Shown here one piece after another: positions 33,260 through 42,276 of a DNA stretch of 64,000 nt. The notes under the pieces are model-generated. The model was not told the origin of the DNA and did not search any database. It worked only from the letters and a program-made list of their open reading frames with translations. How positions within the stretch are numbered: the stretch's first letter is position 1; every line of letters begins with the position of its first letter. The translations under genes were made by a program, and so were the position numbers. The stretch spans positions 4,795-68,794 of the forward strand of contig DASZNF010000068.1 of assembly GCA_035551355.1 (NCBI GenBank), in the 5' to 3' direction. The stretch is from DATATV01 sp035551355 (lineage in GTDB: Bacteria; Actinomycetota; Actinomycetes; Mycobacteriales; Pseudonocardiaceae).

Positions 33260-34438
33260 ATGGATGCGGTCGTGGACTTCGAGCTCACCGAGGATCAGCA
33301 GACGATCCGCAAGGCCGTTGCCGAACTCGCCGCGAAGTTCGACGACGAATACTGGCTGGCCAAGGACGAGGCGCACGAATTTCCCACCGAGTTCTACGAG
33401 GCGTTCGCCCGCGGCGGCTGGCTGGGCATCACCACCCCCGAGGAGTACGGCGGGCACGGCTTCGGCATCACCGAGGCGGCGCTGTTGCTGGAGGAGGTGT
33501 CGGCCTCCGGTGGTGGGATGAACGCCGCCAGCTCCATGCACCTGTCGATCTTCGGCATGCACCCGGTGATCGTGCACGGCTCCGAGGAACTCAAGCGGGA
33601 GAACCTGCCCCGCATCGTCAACGGGGACCTGCACGTCTGCTTCGGCGTCACCGAACCGGGCGCGGGGCTGGACACCACCCGGATCACCACCTTCGCCCGC
33701 CGCGACGGCGACGACTACGTGATCAACGGCCGCAAGGTGTGGATCTCCAAGGCCATGGAGTCGGAGAAGGTCCTGCTGCTGACCCGGACCACCAAGTTCG
33801 AGGACGCCAAGAAGAAGACCGACGGCCTGACCCTGTTCCTGACCGACCTCGATCGGTCCAAAGTAGACATCCGGCCGATCCGCAAGATGGGCCGCAATGC
33901 CGTCTCCTCCAACGAACTGTTCATCGACGACCTGCGGGTGCCCGCCGCGCACCGCATCGGCGAGGAGGGTCAGGGCTTCAGGTACATCCTGGACGGGCTC
34001 AACCCGGAACGGATGCTGGTCGCCGCCGAAGCGCTGGGACTGGGCCGGGCCGCGCTGCGCCGGGCGGTGCGCTACGGCAACGAGCGCGAGGTGTTCGGCC
34101 GCCCGATCGGCATGAACCAGGGCCTGCAGTTTCCGCTGGCCGACTCGCTGGCCCGGCTGGACGCCGCGGAACTGGTGCTGCGCAAGGCAACCTGGCTCTA
34201 CGACAACGGAAAACCCTGCGCCCGCGAGGCCAACACGGCGAAATACCTGTGCGCCGACGCCGGTTTCCAGGCCGCCGACCGGGCGCTGCAGACCCACGGC
34301 GGCATGGGCTACTCCGAGGAGTACCACGTGGCGCGGTACTTCCGGGAAGCCCGGCTGCTCAAGATCGCACCGCTGAGCCAGGAAATGGTGCTCAACTTCC
34401 TCGGCTCGCACGTGCTCAACCTGCCCAGGAGCTACTGA
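33260..34438 (+). CDS. Acyl-CoA dehydrogenase
   Basis: A 392-residue acyl-CoA dehydrogenase. It has CFGVTEPGAGLDTTRITT, YVINGRKVWISKAMESEK, IRKMGRNAVSSNELFIDDLR, REVFGRPIGMNQGLQFPLAD and ALQTHGGMGYSEEYHVARYF. ATG at 33260 is assumed; the purine-rich GGAAGG stands very close, and GTG at 33272 is an alternative with better spacing. First gene of a long operon whose members overlap or nearly touch: SDR, thiolase, CoA transferase, HMG-CoA-lyase-like and BadH-like. A role as ring- or chain-dehydrogenating enzyme (compare AliB) is possible but not shown. Confidence 0.9.
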   Translation: MDAVVDFELTEDQQTIRKAVAELAAKFDDEYWLAKDEAHEFPTEFYEAFARGGWLGITTPEEYGGHGFGITEAALLLEEVSASGGGMNAASSMHLSIFGMHPVIVHGSEELKRENLPRIVNGDLHVCFGVTEPGAGLDTTRITTFARRDGDDYVINGRKVWISKAMESEKVLLLTRTTKFEDAKKKTDGLTLFLTDLDRSKVDIRPIRKMGRNAVSSNELFIDDLRVPAAHRIGEEGQGFRYILDGLNPERMLVAAEALGLGRAALRRAVRYGNEREVFGRPIGMNQGLQFPLADSLARLDAAELVLRKATWLYDNGKPCAREANTAKYLCADAGFQAADRALQTHGGMGYSEEYHVARYFREARLLKIAPLSQEMVLNFLGSHVLNLPRSY

Positions 34439-35187
34439 TGTTCACCTTGGAGGGACGCTCGGCGCTGGTCACCGGCGCGGGCAACGGCATCGGTGCGGCG
34501 GTGGCCACCGCCTACGCCGCGGCCGGTGCGGCGGTGCTGGTCAGCGATATCGACAAGGACGCCGCGGCCGCGGTGGCCGAACGGATCGAGCAGGCCGGCG
34601 GCCGGGCCGAATCCGCAGCCCTGGACGTGCGCGACGCCGGCCAGGCCGGTGTAGCCGCGCGGCAGGCGGCCGCGCTGACCGGTGGCACGCTGCACATCCT
34701 GGTCAACAACGCCGGTGCCATCGCCCCGGCGATGTTCCCGAAGATGACCGCCGAGCAGTTCGACCGGGTGCTGAGCATCCACGTGGGCGGCACGTTCACC
34801 GTCAGCCAGGCCGCGCAACCGCTGCTGGCCACCGACGGTACCGGCCGGATCATCAACGTCACGTCGGCCGCCGGACTGGTCGGCACCATCGGCCAGGTCA
34901 ACTACGGGGCCGCGAAAGCGGGCGTGATCGGGCTGACCAAGTCACTGGCCAAGGAACTGGCCCGCAAGCAGATCACCGTCAACGCCCTGGCGCCGCTGGC
35001 CGCGACCGCGATGACCGAGAACATCCGCGGCAACGAGAAACTCGCGGCGATGACCCTGGCCCGGATCCCGCTGGGACGGTGGGCGCAGCCGGAGGAGATC
35101 GCGGGCAGCTTCGTGTTCTTCGCCTCCGACGCCGCCTCCTACATCACCGGCCAGGTGCTGCCGGTCGACGGCGGGACGGTCATCTGA
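34438..35187 (+). CDS. Short-chain dehydrogenase (FabG-like, 3-hydroxyacyl-CoA dehydrogenase candidate)
   Basis: A 249-residue classical SDR. VTGAGNGIGAAVA, LDVRDAG, NNAGAIAP, NVTSAAGLVG (Ser), VNYGAAKAGVIGLTKSLAKEL (Tyr, Lys), and ITGQVLPVDGG. The ATG overlaps the dehydrogenase stop (TGATG) and its stop overlaps the thiolase start in the same way. Placed between an acyl-CoA dehydrogenase and a thiolase, it is likely the 3-hydroxyacyl-CoA oxidation step of a beta-oxidation round. Confidence 0.88.
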   Translation: MFTLEGRSALVTGAGNGIGAAVATAYAAAGAAVLVSDIDKDAAAAVAERIEQAGGRAESAALDVRDAGQAGVAARQAAALTGGTLHILVNNAGAIAPAMFPKMTAEQFDRVLSIHVGGTFTVSQAAQPLLATDGTGRIINVTSAAGLVGTIGQVNYGAAKAGVIGLTKSLAKELARKQITVNALAPLAATAMTENIRGNEKLAAMTLARIPLGRWAQPEEIAGSFVFFASDAASYITGQVLPVDGGTVI

Positions 35188-36386
35188 TGGCCGAGATCAG
35201 CACCCCGTTCACCCGGCACGCCCGCGAGACGCTCATCGTCGAGGCCCTGCGCACCCCGATGGGCAAATCGCACCCGCAGCGCGGCTGGTTCCGCGACACC
35301 CACCCCAACGCGATGCTCGCCGCGGTCTACTCGGCGCTGCTGGGCGCCACCGGCCTCGACCCGGCCGTGATCGAGGACCTGGTCGTCGGGTGCACCGCGC
35401 CGTTCGGCGAGCAGTCCCGCAACATCGCCCGCAACGCCTGGTTGCAGGCCGGCTACCCGCCCGAGGTGCCGGCCACCGTGCTGGACCGCCGGTGTGGCTC
35501 GGCCCAGACCGCGGTGGAGATGGCCGCCTCGCTGGTCGGCACCGGCACCCACGAGCTGGTCATCGCCGGCGGCGTGGAGCACATGGGGCACGTCCCGATG
35601 AACTCGCCGGCCGAGATCTCCAAGCTCTACGGCGATCCCTGGCCACCCGAGCTGCGCGCGTTGTACGACTTCGTGCCCCAGGGCGAGAGCGCCGAGCTGA
35701 TCGCCGAGCGCTGGGACCTGTCCCGGGCGGAGCTGGACGCCTTCGCCGCCCGCTCACACCAGTTGGCCGCCGAAGCCGTGGCAGCGGGCCGGTTCGATCG
35801 GGAGATGATCCCGCTGGAACTGGACGGCGCGCTCCGCGCCAGCGACCAGACCATCCGCCCTGAGACCACAGTGGACACTCTGTCCGGGCTGAAAACGGTG
35901 TTCCGCCCGGACAACGGCCGGATCACCGCGGGCTCCTCCTCGCCGATCAGCGACGGCGCGGCCGGGGTGCTGCTGGCCTCGCGGGACGCGGCCGAGCAGT
36001 ACGGCCTGCGGCCCCGGGCCCGGATCCTGGACCAGACCACGGTCGGCGTGGATCCGATCATCATGCTCACCGGCCCCATCCCGGCCACCCGGAAATTGTT
36101 GTCCCGGGCCAAGATGTCCATCAACGACATCGACCTGGTCGAGATCAACGAGGCTTTCAGCTCGGTCGTGCTGGCCTGGGAACGCGAACTCAAGCCGGAC
36201 CTGGACCGGGTCAACGTCAACGGCGGCGCGATCGCGCTGGGCCACCCGGTGGGCGCGTCCGGCGCCCGGCTGTTCGGCACGCTGCTGGCCGAGATGGAGC
36301 GCCGGGGCGCCGAGATCGGCCTGGTCACCATGTGCTGCGGCGGCGGCCTGGGCACCGCGACCCTCATCCAGCGGATCGACGCATGA
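35187..36386 (+). CDS. Acetyl-CoA acyltransferase (thiolase)
   Basis: A 399-residue degradative-type thiolase that cleaves 3-ketoacyl-CoA with CoA. The acyl-accepting Cys is near residue 103 in DRRCGSAQ, the His in NGGAIALGHPVGASGAR near 352 and the second Cys in MCCGGGLGTA near 383; NEAF is also present. All catalytic residues are intact. It overlaps the SDR upstream (TGATG) and the CoA transferase downstream (ATGA). Confidence 0.93.
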   Translation: MAEISTPFTRHARETLIVEALRTPMGKSHPQRGWFRDTHPNAMLAAVYSALLGATGLDPAVIEDLVVGCTAPFGEQSRNIARNAWLQAGYPPEVPATVLDRRCGSAQTAVEMAASLVGTGTHELVIAGGVEHMGHVPMNSPAEISKLYGDPWPPELRALYDFVPQGESAELIAERWDLSRAELDAFAARSHQLAAEAVAAGRFDREMIPLELDGALRASDQTIRPETTVDTLSGLKTVFRPDNGRITAGSSSPISDGAAGVLLASRDAAEQYGLRPRARILDQTTVGVDPIIMLTGPIPATRKLLSRAKMSINDIDLVEINEAFSSVVLAWERELKPDLDRVNVNGGAIALGHPVGASGARLFGTLLAEMERRGAEIGLVTMCCGGGLGTATLIQRIDA

Positions 36387-37621
36387 TCGACCTGCGCGAG
36401 CACATCCGCGCCGGGGACGGCGTGTGGTGGGGCCAGGGCGGAGCCGAACCCGAACCCCTGGTCAACGCGCTGCTCGACCAGGTCGAGCAGATCGGGCCGG
36501 TGCGTGCGTTCTGCGGCCTGACCTGGAATGAACGCCTGTCCACCAATCTGCCGGCCGCGCTGACCGTGCTGTCCTACGGCGGGCTGGGCGAGCTGCGCAG
36601 GCTCAGCAAGCAGGGGCAGCTGGAAGTGGTGCCCTGCCACTATTCGGCGCTGCCCCGGATGTTCGCCCAGGGGCAGTTGCCCGGCGATGTCGGGCTGGTG
36701 CAGGTGTCCCCGCCCGACGAGCACGGGCTGGTGTCGCTGGGCATCGGCGTGGAGTACGCCGCCGACGCGCTGCTGCACACCCGCACGCTGATCGCCGAGA
36801 TCAACCGCCGGATGCCCGCGACCACCGGCGCGCCCCGCCTGCCGCTGTCCGCGTTCGCCGCGACCGTCCAGACCGACCGGCCCCTGCGTGAAGCACCGTC
36901 CCGCGCGCCGGACGCGGTCGAGCAGGCCATCGCCGGGCACGTCGCCGGGCTGGTCGCGGATGGCGACACCGTGCAGATCGGGGTCGGCTCGCTGCCCGGC
37001 GCGGTGCTGGACGCACTGTCCGGGCACACCGACCTGGGCATGCACACCGGCATGATCACCGACGGTGTGCTCACCCTTATCGAGCGCGGCGTGCTCACCG
37101 GCAGCAAGAAGGAGATCGACCGCGGCCTGGTCATCACCGGCGCGGCCCTGGGCAGCGCGAGCCTCTACGACCGGCTCGCGGAGTTCCCGGTGGAGTTCCG
37201 CCCGGCCAGCTACACCCACGCGCCCGCGGTGCTCTCCAGCCTCGGGTCGCTGGTGTCGATCAACTCCGCGATCGAGGTCGACCTGCTCGGCCAGGTCGGG
37301 GCGGAACTGCGCCGGGGCGTGCACATCGGCGCGGTCGGCGGCCAGGTCGACTTCAGCCGCGCCGCCTCGCTGACCGGATCACGCTCGATCATCGCGCTGC
37401 GGGCCGAATCCGGCGGCGAATCGACCATCGTGGCCGGATTGCGCGGCCAGGCGGTGACCACCGCGCGGGTCGACGTGGACGCCGTGGTCACCGAGCACGG
37501 CGTCGCCCATCTGGCCGGGGCCACGGTGGCCGAACGGGCCCGGCGGCTGATCGCGGTGGCCGCGCCCGCGCACCGCGAGCACCTGGAACGCAGCCTCGCT
37601 GAACAGGAGGAAACACGGTGA
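36383..37621 (+). CDS. Acetyl-CoA hydrolase/4-hydroxybutyrate CoA-transferase family protein
   Basis: A 412-residue family I CoA transferase of the acetyl-CoA hydrolase/transferase group. It has QIGVGSLPGAVLDAL and MHTGMITDGVL, the SINSAIEVDLLGQV segment with the probable catalytic Glu near residue 297, and the glycine loop IGAVGGQVDF. It would move CoA between an acid and an acyl-CoA, for example to activate the substrate or recycle CoA from a product. ATG overlaps the thiolase stop, and the stop overlaps the lyase GTG. Specificity unknown. Confidence 0.85.
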   Translation: MIDLREHIRAGDGVWWGQGGAEPEPLVNALLDQVEQIGPVRAFCGLTWNERLSTNLPAALTVLSYGGLGELRRLSKQGQLEVVPCHYSALPRMFAQGQLPGDVGLVQVSPPDEHGLVSLGIGVEYAADALLHTRTLIAEINRRMPATTGAPRLPLSAFAATVQTDRPLREAPSRAPDAVEQAIAGHVAGLVADGDTVQIGVGSLPGAVLDALSGHTDLGMHTGMITDGVLTLIERGVLTGSKKEIDRGLVITGAALGSASLYDRLAEFPVEFRPASYTHAPAVLSSLGSLVSINSAIEVDLLGQVGAELRRGVHIGAVGGQVDFSRAASLTGSRSIIALRAESGGESTIVAGLRGQAVTTARVDVDAVVTEHGVAHLAGATVAERARRLIAVAAPAHREHLERSLAEQEETR

Positions 37622-38562
37622 GCCAGGACAACCGGACACCGGGGGAGCGGCGGCGGGTGCACATCCGTGAGGTCGGCCCGCGCGACGGCTTCCAGAACGA
37701 GCCGGAAACCATTGCCACCAAAGACAAAATCGAGCTGATCAACGCGCTGGGCCGGGCCGGCTACACCCGCATCGAGGTGGCCAGCTTCGTGCGGCCCGAC
37801 GTCATCCCGCAGCTGTCCGACGGCGTGGAAGTGTTGCGCGGCATCGACTTGCCGGCCGAGGTCGAGCGGATGGTGTTGATTCCCAACAGCCGCGGCCTGG
37901 ACAACGCACTGAAGGTGCGCGAACTGTTCTCCGATGCGACGTTGTTCGTCAGCGCCTCGCAGACCCACAACCGCAAGAACATCAACCGCACGGTCGAGGA
38001 GACCATGGCCGACGTGCGGGTCATGGGCAAGCGGATCGTCGCCGAGGGCCTGAAGTTCTGTGCGGTCGTGGCCACCTCGTTCGGTTGCCCGTTCGAGGGC
38101 CAGGTGCCGATGGACCGGGTGCTGGAGCTGGCCGAGCGGTTCGCCGAGGCCGGCGCCACCGAGATCGGGTTCGGGGACACCACCGGCATGGCCAATCCCG
38201 CCTACGTGCACCGGTTCTTCACCGCCGCGCTGGACCGGCTACCCGAGGTGGAACTGACCGCGCATTTCCACAACACTCGCGGCCAGGGCCTGGCCAACGC
38301 CTACGCCGCGCTCGATGCCGGGTGCACCAGTTTCGAGTCCAGCTTCGGCGAGCTCGGCGGCTGCCCGGTGCCGGCCGGGTCCACCGGCAACATCGCGACC
38401 GAGGACCTGGTCGGCATGTTCCACGAGATGGGCGTGGACACCGGCCTGGATCTCGACCGGGTCATCGAGGCCGCTCGCGCCGCGCAGGCCGTGCTGGGCC
38501 GCAAGCTCACCAGTCACTCGATCATCGCCGGACCGGTGCTCTGGTCCAGCGCCGCCAGCTGA
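37618..38562 (+). CDS. HMG-CoA lyase-like TIM-barrel lyase
   Basis: A 314-residue member of the HMG-CoA lyase family. REVGPRDGFQNE at residues 17-28 binds the divalent metal together with HFHNTRGQGLAN near 215. SFGCPFEG and GGCPVPAGSTGN, with the mobile-loop Cys, complete the active site. It cleaves 3-hydroxy-3-methylacyl-type CoA esters to acetyl-CoA and a keto acid or ketone. GTG start has AGGAGG upstream. In this operon it suggests that the pathway yields a tertiary 3-hydroxyacyl-CoA, as in leucine, citronellol or other methyl-branched catabolism. Confidence 0.9.
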   Translation: MSQDNRTPGERRRVHIREVGPRDGFQNEPETIATKDKIELINALGRAGYTRIEVASFVRPDVIPQLSDGVEVLRGIDLPAEVERMVLIPNSRGLDNALKVRELFSDATLFVSASQTHNRKNINRTVEETMADVRVMGKRIVAEGLKFCAVVATSFGCPFEGQVPMDRVLELAERFAEAGATEIGFGDTTGMANPAYVHRFFTAALDRLPEVELTAHFHNTRGQGLANAYAALDAGCTSFESSFGELGGCPVPAGSTGNIATEDLVGMFHEMGVDTGLDLDRVIEAARAAQAVLGRKLTSHSIIAGPVLWSSAAS

Positions 38563-38590
38563 TCCGCACACACCGAACGGGAGTAGTCGC

Positions 38591-39346
38591 ATGAGCAACC
38601 GGGTCGCCATGGTCACCGGAGGAGCCCAGGGCATCGGCCGGGGTATCGCCAAAGCGTTGGCGGAGCAGGGTTTCCGGCTCGCAGTGGCCGACCTGAACCC
38701 GGACACCGCCGAGCAGACGGCCAAGGAGATCACCGCGGCCGGCGGCACCGCGATCGCCGTGCCGATCAACGTCACCGACACCGAGTCGGTGGCTGCCGCG
38801 GTGCGCACCATCGAGGCCGGGCTCGGTCCGGTCGAGGTCGTGGTCAACAACGCGGGCTTCGACGACTTCATGCCGTTCGTCAAGACCACCGAGGAGTTCT
38901 GGGATCGCATCCTGGACGTGAACTTCAAGGGCGCGCTGCGGGTGATCAAGGCCGTGGTGCCCGGCATGATCGAGCGTGGCTTCGGCCGGGTGGTCAACAT
39001 CGGTTCGGACGCCGGCCGGGTCGGCTCCTCGCTGGAGTCGGTCTACTCCGGAGCCAAGGGCGGCATCATCGCCTTCACCAAGACTCTCGCCCGCGAGGTC
39101 GCCACCAAGGGCATCACGGCCAACGTCGTGTGCCCCGGACCGACCGACACCCCGGCGCTGCGCAAGTTCGCCGACGGCGCGGGCGACGCGGAGAAGGTCA
39201 TCGGCGGGATGACCCGCGCGGTGCCGATGAAGCGGCTGGGCACCCCGGAGGACATCGGCCCGGCGGTGGCGTTCTTCGCCTCGGACGCGGCCGGGTTCGT
39301 CACCGGCCAGACCCTCTCGGTCAGCGGCGGCCTGACCATGGCCTGA
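38591..39346 (+). CDS. badH: BadH-like 2-hydroxycyclohexanecarboxyl-CoA dehydrogenase (SDR)
   Basis: A 251-residue SDR whose C-terminal half closely resembles BadH of Rhodopseudomonas as I remember it: NIGSDAGRVGSSLESVYSGA, KTLAREVATKGITANVVCPG, PTDTPALRK and FVTGQTLSVSGGLTM. TGGAQGIGRGIA binds the cofactor; Ser near 138, Tyr near 151 and Lys near 155 form the catalytic set. BadH oxidises 2-hydroxycyclohexane-1-carboxyl-CoA to the 2-keto form. The next two genes encode a MenB/BadI-like and a BadK-like protein, the flanking steps of that route. GGGAG lies upstream of ATG. Ring substituents cannot be judged. Confidence 0.8.
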   Translation: MSNRVAMVTGGAQGIGRGIAKALAEQGFRLAVADLNPDTAEQTAKEITAAGGTAIAVPINVTDTESVAAAVRTIEAGLGPVEVVVNNAGFDDFMPFVKTTEEFWDRILDVNFKGALRVIKAVVPGMIERGFGRVVNIGSDAGRVGSSLESVYSGAKGGIIAFTKTLAREVATKGITANVVCPGPTDTPALRKFADGAGDAEKVIGGMTRAVPMKRLGTPEDIGPAVAFFASDAAGFVTGQTLSVSGGLTMA

Positions 39347-39386
39347 CCATCGTCCCGCGACCGACTTCCAGAAACGGAGACTCCGC

Positions 39387-40229
39387 ATGGCCGACCCGGC
39401 CGACACCGCCGTCGACTGGCGCGCAAGCGGCGACTACACCGACATCCGCTACGAGCTCAGCGGAGACGGCATCGCCAAGATCACCATCGACCGGCCGGAG
39501 GTGCACAACGCCTTCCGCCCGCAGACCCTCATCGAGATCTCGCACGCGCTGACCGTGGCCCGCGAGGACGAGAGCGTCGGGGTGATCGTGCTGACCGGCC
39601 AGGGCGAGAGGGCGTTCTGCTCCGGCGGGGACCAACGGGTGCGTGGGGACAGCGGTTACCAGACCGATGCGCACAGCACCGGCCGGTTCCACGTCACCGA
39701 CCTGCACGTCCAGATGCGTCGCACGCCCAAGCCGATCGTGGCCATGGTCGCGGGCTGGGCGATCGGCGGCGGTCAGGTCCTGCAACTGGTGTGCGATCTG
39801 GCCATCGCCGCCGACAACGCCCGGTTCGGGCAGGTCGGTCCGCGGGTCGGCTCGTTCGACGGCGGGTTCGGTGCGTCGCTGCTGACCCAGCTGGTCGGTT
39901 CGCGCAAGGCCAAGGAGATCTGGTTCCTGTGCCGCCAGTACGACGCGACCCAGGCGCTGGAGATGGGCCTGGTGAACGCGGTGGTGCCGCTGGCCGAGCT
40001 GGAGGCGGAAACCGTGCGGTGGTGCCGGGAAATGCTGGCGCTGTCGCCGTTCGCGCTGCGACTGACCAAGGCCAGTTTCCACGCGGCCGAGGACGGCTAC
40101 GCCGGTATCCAGGCGCTGGCCCACGACGCGAACCTGTTGTTCTACGGCACCGAAGAGGCCCAGGAAGGCCGGGAGGCGTTCAAAGCCAAGCGGGCCCCCG
40201 ATTTCCGCCGGTTCCCCCGGCGGGCCTGA
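39387..40229 (+). CDS. MenB/BadI-family crotonase, candidate ring-opening hydrolase
   Basis: A 280-residue protein of the naphthoyl-CoA synthase (MenB)/2-ketocyclohexanecarboxyl-CoA hydrolase (BadI) branch. Family marks: TDIRYELSGDGIAKITIDRP, AFCSGGDQRVRGDSGY, FGQVGPRVGSFDGGFGASLL, KEIWFLCRQYDATQALEMGL and SPFALRLTKASF. It looks closer to MenB over its length, yet no menaquinone gene is near and it lies directly after a BadH-like dehydrogenase, so reverse-Dieckmann opening of a 2-ketocyclohexanecarboxyl-CoA is the likelier task. A second paralogue lies at 48176. Confidence 0.78.
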   Translation: MADPADTAVDWRASGDYTDIRYELSGDGIAKITIDRPEVHNAFRPQTLIEISHALTVAREDESVGVIVLTGQGERAFCSGGDQRVRGDSGYQTDAHSTGRFHVTDLHVQMRRTPKPIVAMVAGWAIGGGQVLQLVCDLAIAADNARFGQVGPRVGSFDGGFGASLLTQLVGSRKAKEIWFLCRQYDATQALEMGLVNAVVPLAELEAETVRWCREMLALSPFALRLTKASFHAAEDGYAGIQALAHDANLLFYGTEEAQEGREAFKAKRAPDFRRFPRRA

Positions 40230-40248
40230 CGGACGGGAGCGAGGATCG

Positions 40249-41019
40249 ATGACTGAGGTCGTAACCCGGCGGATGGCCGACGCCGGAATCATGGTCGTGA
40301 CGCTGGACCGGCCACCGGCCAACGCCTTGGGACTGCCCATTCTGGACGGTCTGCACGCGGCGATCGACGAGGCCGAGCGCGCCGGTGACGTCAAGGTGAT
40401 GGTGCTGTGCTCGGCCATCGACGGGTTCTTCGCCGCCGGTGCGGACATCAAGCACATGGGCACCATCGACGCGGAATCCTTCACCGCCTACGGCGACAAG
40501 ATGCGCGCGGTCAACGACCGGCTGGCCGCGGCCGGGTTTCTTTCCGTGGCCGCGGTGAACGGCCTGGCCCTGGGCGGCGGCCTGGAACTGGCCATGGCCT
40601 GCGCGCTGCGGGTGTCCGGGCCGAAGGCCCGCTTCGGGCTTCCCGAGGTGAACCTCGGCCTGATCCCCGGCGCCGGGGGCACCCAGCGGCTGCCCCGGCT
40701 GGTCGGCCGCGGACGCGCGCTGGACATCATGCTCACCGGTCGCCAGGTGCCCGCTCCCGAGGCACTGGCCATGGGCCTGGTCGACCGGCTCACCGACGGC
40801 GACGCACTGGACGCGGCTCTGGAGCTGGCCGGAGCGCTGGCCAAGGCGTCGCTGCCCGCGCAGCTGGCCGTGCTGCGCAGTGTGGACGCCGCGTTCGACC
40901 TGCCCATCGACCAGGGTTTCGCGGTCGAGGCGGCGCAGGAACAGAGCCTCTTCGAACACGGTGAGGCGGCCGAGGGCATCGCCGCGTTCGTGGCCAAACG
41001 CAAGCCGAAATTCGCCTGA
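40249..41019 (+). CDS. Enoyl-CoA hydratase (BadK-like candidate)
   Basis: A 256-residue classical crotonase with both catalytic Glu positions kept: LGGGLELAMACAL (first Glu) and FGLPEVNLGLIPGAGGTQRLP (second Glu), and the oxyanion motif FFAAGADIKHM. So it should hydrate a 2,3-enoyl-CoA. Beside BadH- and BadI-like genes it is the natural candidate for cyclohex-1-ene-1-carboxyl-CoA hydratase, though a plain short-chain hydratase would look similar. GAGG 5 nt before ATG; 19 bp after the previous gene. Confidence 0.85.
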   Translation: MTEVVTRRMADAGIMVVTLDRPPANALGLPILDGLHAAIDEAERAGDVKVMVLCSAIDGFFAAGADIKHMGTIDAESFTAYGDKMRAVNDRLAAAGFLSVAAVNGLALGGGLELAMACALRVSGPKARFGLPEVNLGLIPGAGGTQRLPRLVGRGRALDIMLTGRQVPAPEALAMGLVDRLTDGDALDAALELAGALAKASLPAQLAVLRSVDAAFDLPIDQGFAVEAAQEQSLFEHGEAAEGIAAFVAKRKPKFA

Positions 41020-41046
41020 GCCGCAAGGAAAACCGAGGAGTCGCCG

Positions 41047-42276
41047 ATGACGCCGCGCCCCGAGTCACCCTCGTTCACCGGTCCGCTGGCCGGGCTGCGG
41101 GTGGTGGAGATCGGCAGTATCGGTCCGGGCCCGTTCTGCGCCATGGTGCTGGCCGACCTCGGCGCCGACGTGCTGCGCGTCGACCGCACCCAGGGCGCGA
41201 CCCTGGTCGGTCCGAACGCCGACTTCCGCAAAGAGGTCCTGCACCGCGGCCGCCGCTCGGTGGCGGTCGATCTCAAATCGTCCGCCGGCCGGGACGTGGT
41301 GCTGTCCCTTGTGGACAAATCGGAGGTGTTGATCGAGGGATTCCGGCCTGGTGTCTGCGAACGACTGGGCCTGGGCCCCGAGGAGTGCCTGGCCCGTAAC
41401 CCGCGACTGGTGTACGGCCGGATGACCGGGTTCGGCCAGGACGGTCCACTGGCTCAGGCCGTCGGCCATGACATCAGCTACCTCGCGCAGAGCGGGGTGC
41501 TGTCGCTGATCGGACGGAAAGGCGCCCCGCCCACCCCGCCGCTGAGCCTGGTCGGCGACTTCGGCGGCGGCGGAATGCTGCTGGCGCTGGGTGTCCTGGC
41601 CGCGCTGTGGGAAACCCGCTCCTCCGGCCGCGGCCAGGTGATCGACGCCGCGATGTGCGACGGCACGGCGCTGCTGGGCGCGGCGTTCTACGGCTTCGCC
41701 CAGACCGGGGCCTGGCACCCCGAACGCGGCACCAACCTGGTCGACAGCGGCGCCCCGTTCTACGACAGCTACCGCACCGCCGACGACCGCTGGATCGCCG
41801 TCGGCCCGCTGGAACCACGTTTCTACGCCGAACTGCTCGACGTGCTCGGCCTGGACGCCGCCGACCTGCCCGAGCAGTACGACCAGGCGCGCTGGCCGGA
41901 GCTGAAGGAGATCTTCGCCGCCCGCATCCGCACCCGCACCCGCGACGAGTGGGTGGCCGCGGCCGCGGGCCGGGAACCGTGCCTGCACGCGGTGCTGGAC
42001 GTGCACGAAGCCCCCCGGGCCCCGCACAATGTGGCCCGCGGGTCGTTCGCCGACATCGACGGAATCACCCAACCCGTGCCCGCACCCCGGTTCGACCGCA
42101 CCCCGGCGGTCGTGGACCGGCCACCACCCATACCGGGCGAACACAGCCGCACCGCGTTGGCCGACTGGGGCGTGCCCGAGCCGGACATCACCGCCTGGCT
42201 GGACGCCGGTGTCATCAGCGAGTCGGTGCAGACCACAGAATTGAGCCAGGGTCCGACAGCGAGGAGCCAGAAGTGA
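41047..42276 (+). CDS. Alpha-methylacyl-CoA racemase-like family III protein
   Basis: A 409-residue CaiB/BaiF-fold protein. The racemase pattern is clear: GHDISYLAQSGVLSLIGRKG near residue 140 with the catalytic His and LVGDFGGGGM near 168 with the Asp, as in AMACR/MCR. Also LRVVEIGSIGPGPFCAMVLADLGADVLRVD. It would invert a 2-methylacyl-CoA so that stereospecific acyl-CoA dehydrogenases can act. This fits a methyl-branched intermediate, like the HMG-CoA-lyase-like gene in the same operon. GAGGAG upstream; stop overlaps the next GTG. Confidence 0.87.
   Translation: MTPRPESPSFTGPLAGLRVVEIGSIGPGPFCAMVLADLGADVLRVDRTQGATLVGPNADFRKEVLHRGRRSVAVDLKSSAGRDVVLSLVDKSEVLIEGFRPGVCERLGLGPEECLARNPRLVYGRMTGFGQDGPLAQAVGHDISYLAQSGVLSLIGRKGAPPTPPLSLVGDFGGGGMLLALGVLAALWETRSSGRGQVIDAAMCDGTALLGAAFYGFAQTGAWHPERGTNLVDSGAPFYDSYRTADDRWIAVGPLEPRFYAELLDVLGLDAADLPEQYDQARWPELKEIFAARIRTRTRDEWVAAAAGREPCLHAVLDVHEAPRAPHNVARGSFADIDGITQPVPAPRFDRTPAVVDRPPPIPGEHSRTALADWGVPEPDITAWLDAGVISESVQTTELSQGPTARSQK

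Noticed and set aside
39387..40229. Assigning this gene as menaquinone biosynthesis MenB
   Set aside because: The sequence fits MenB, but no other men gene is present and the operon is catabolic with BadH- and BadK-like neighbours; kept as MenB/BadI family.
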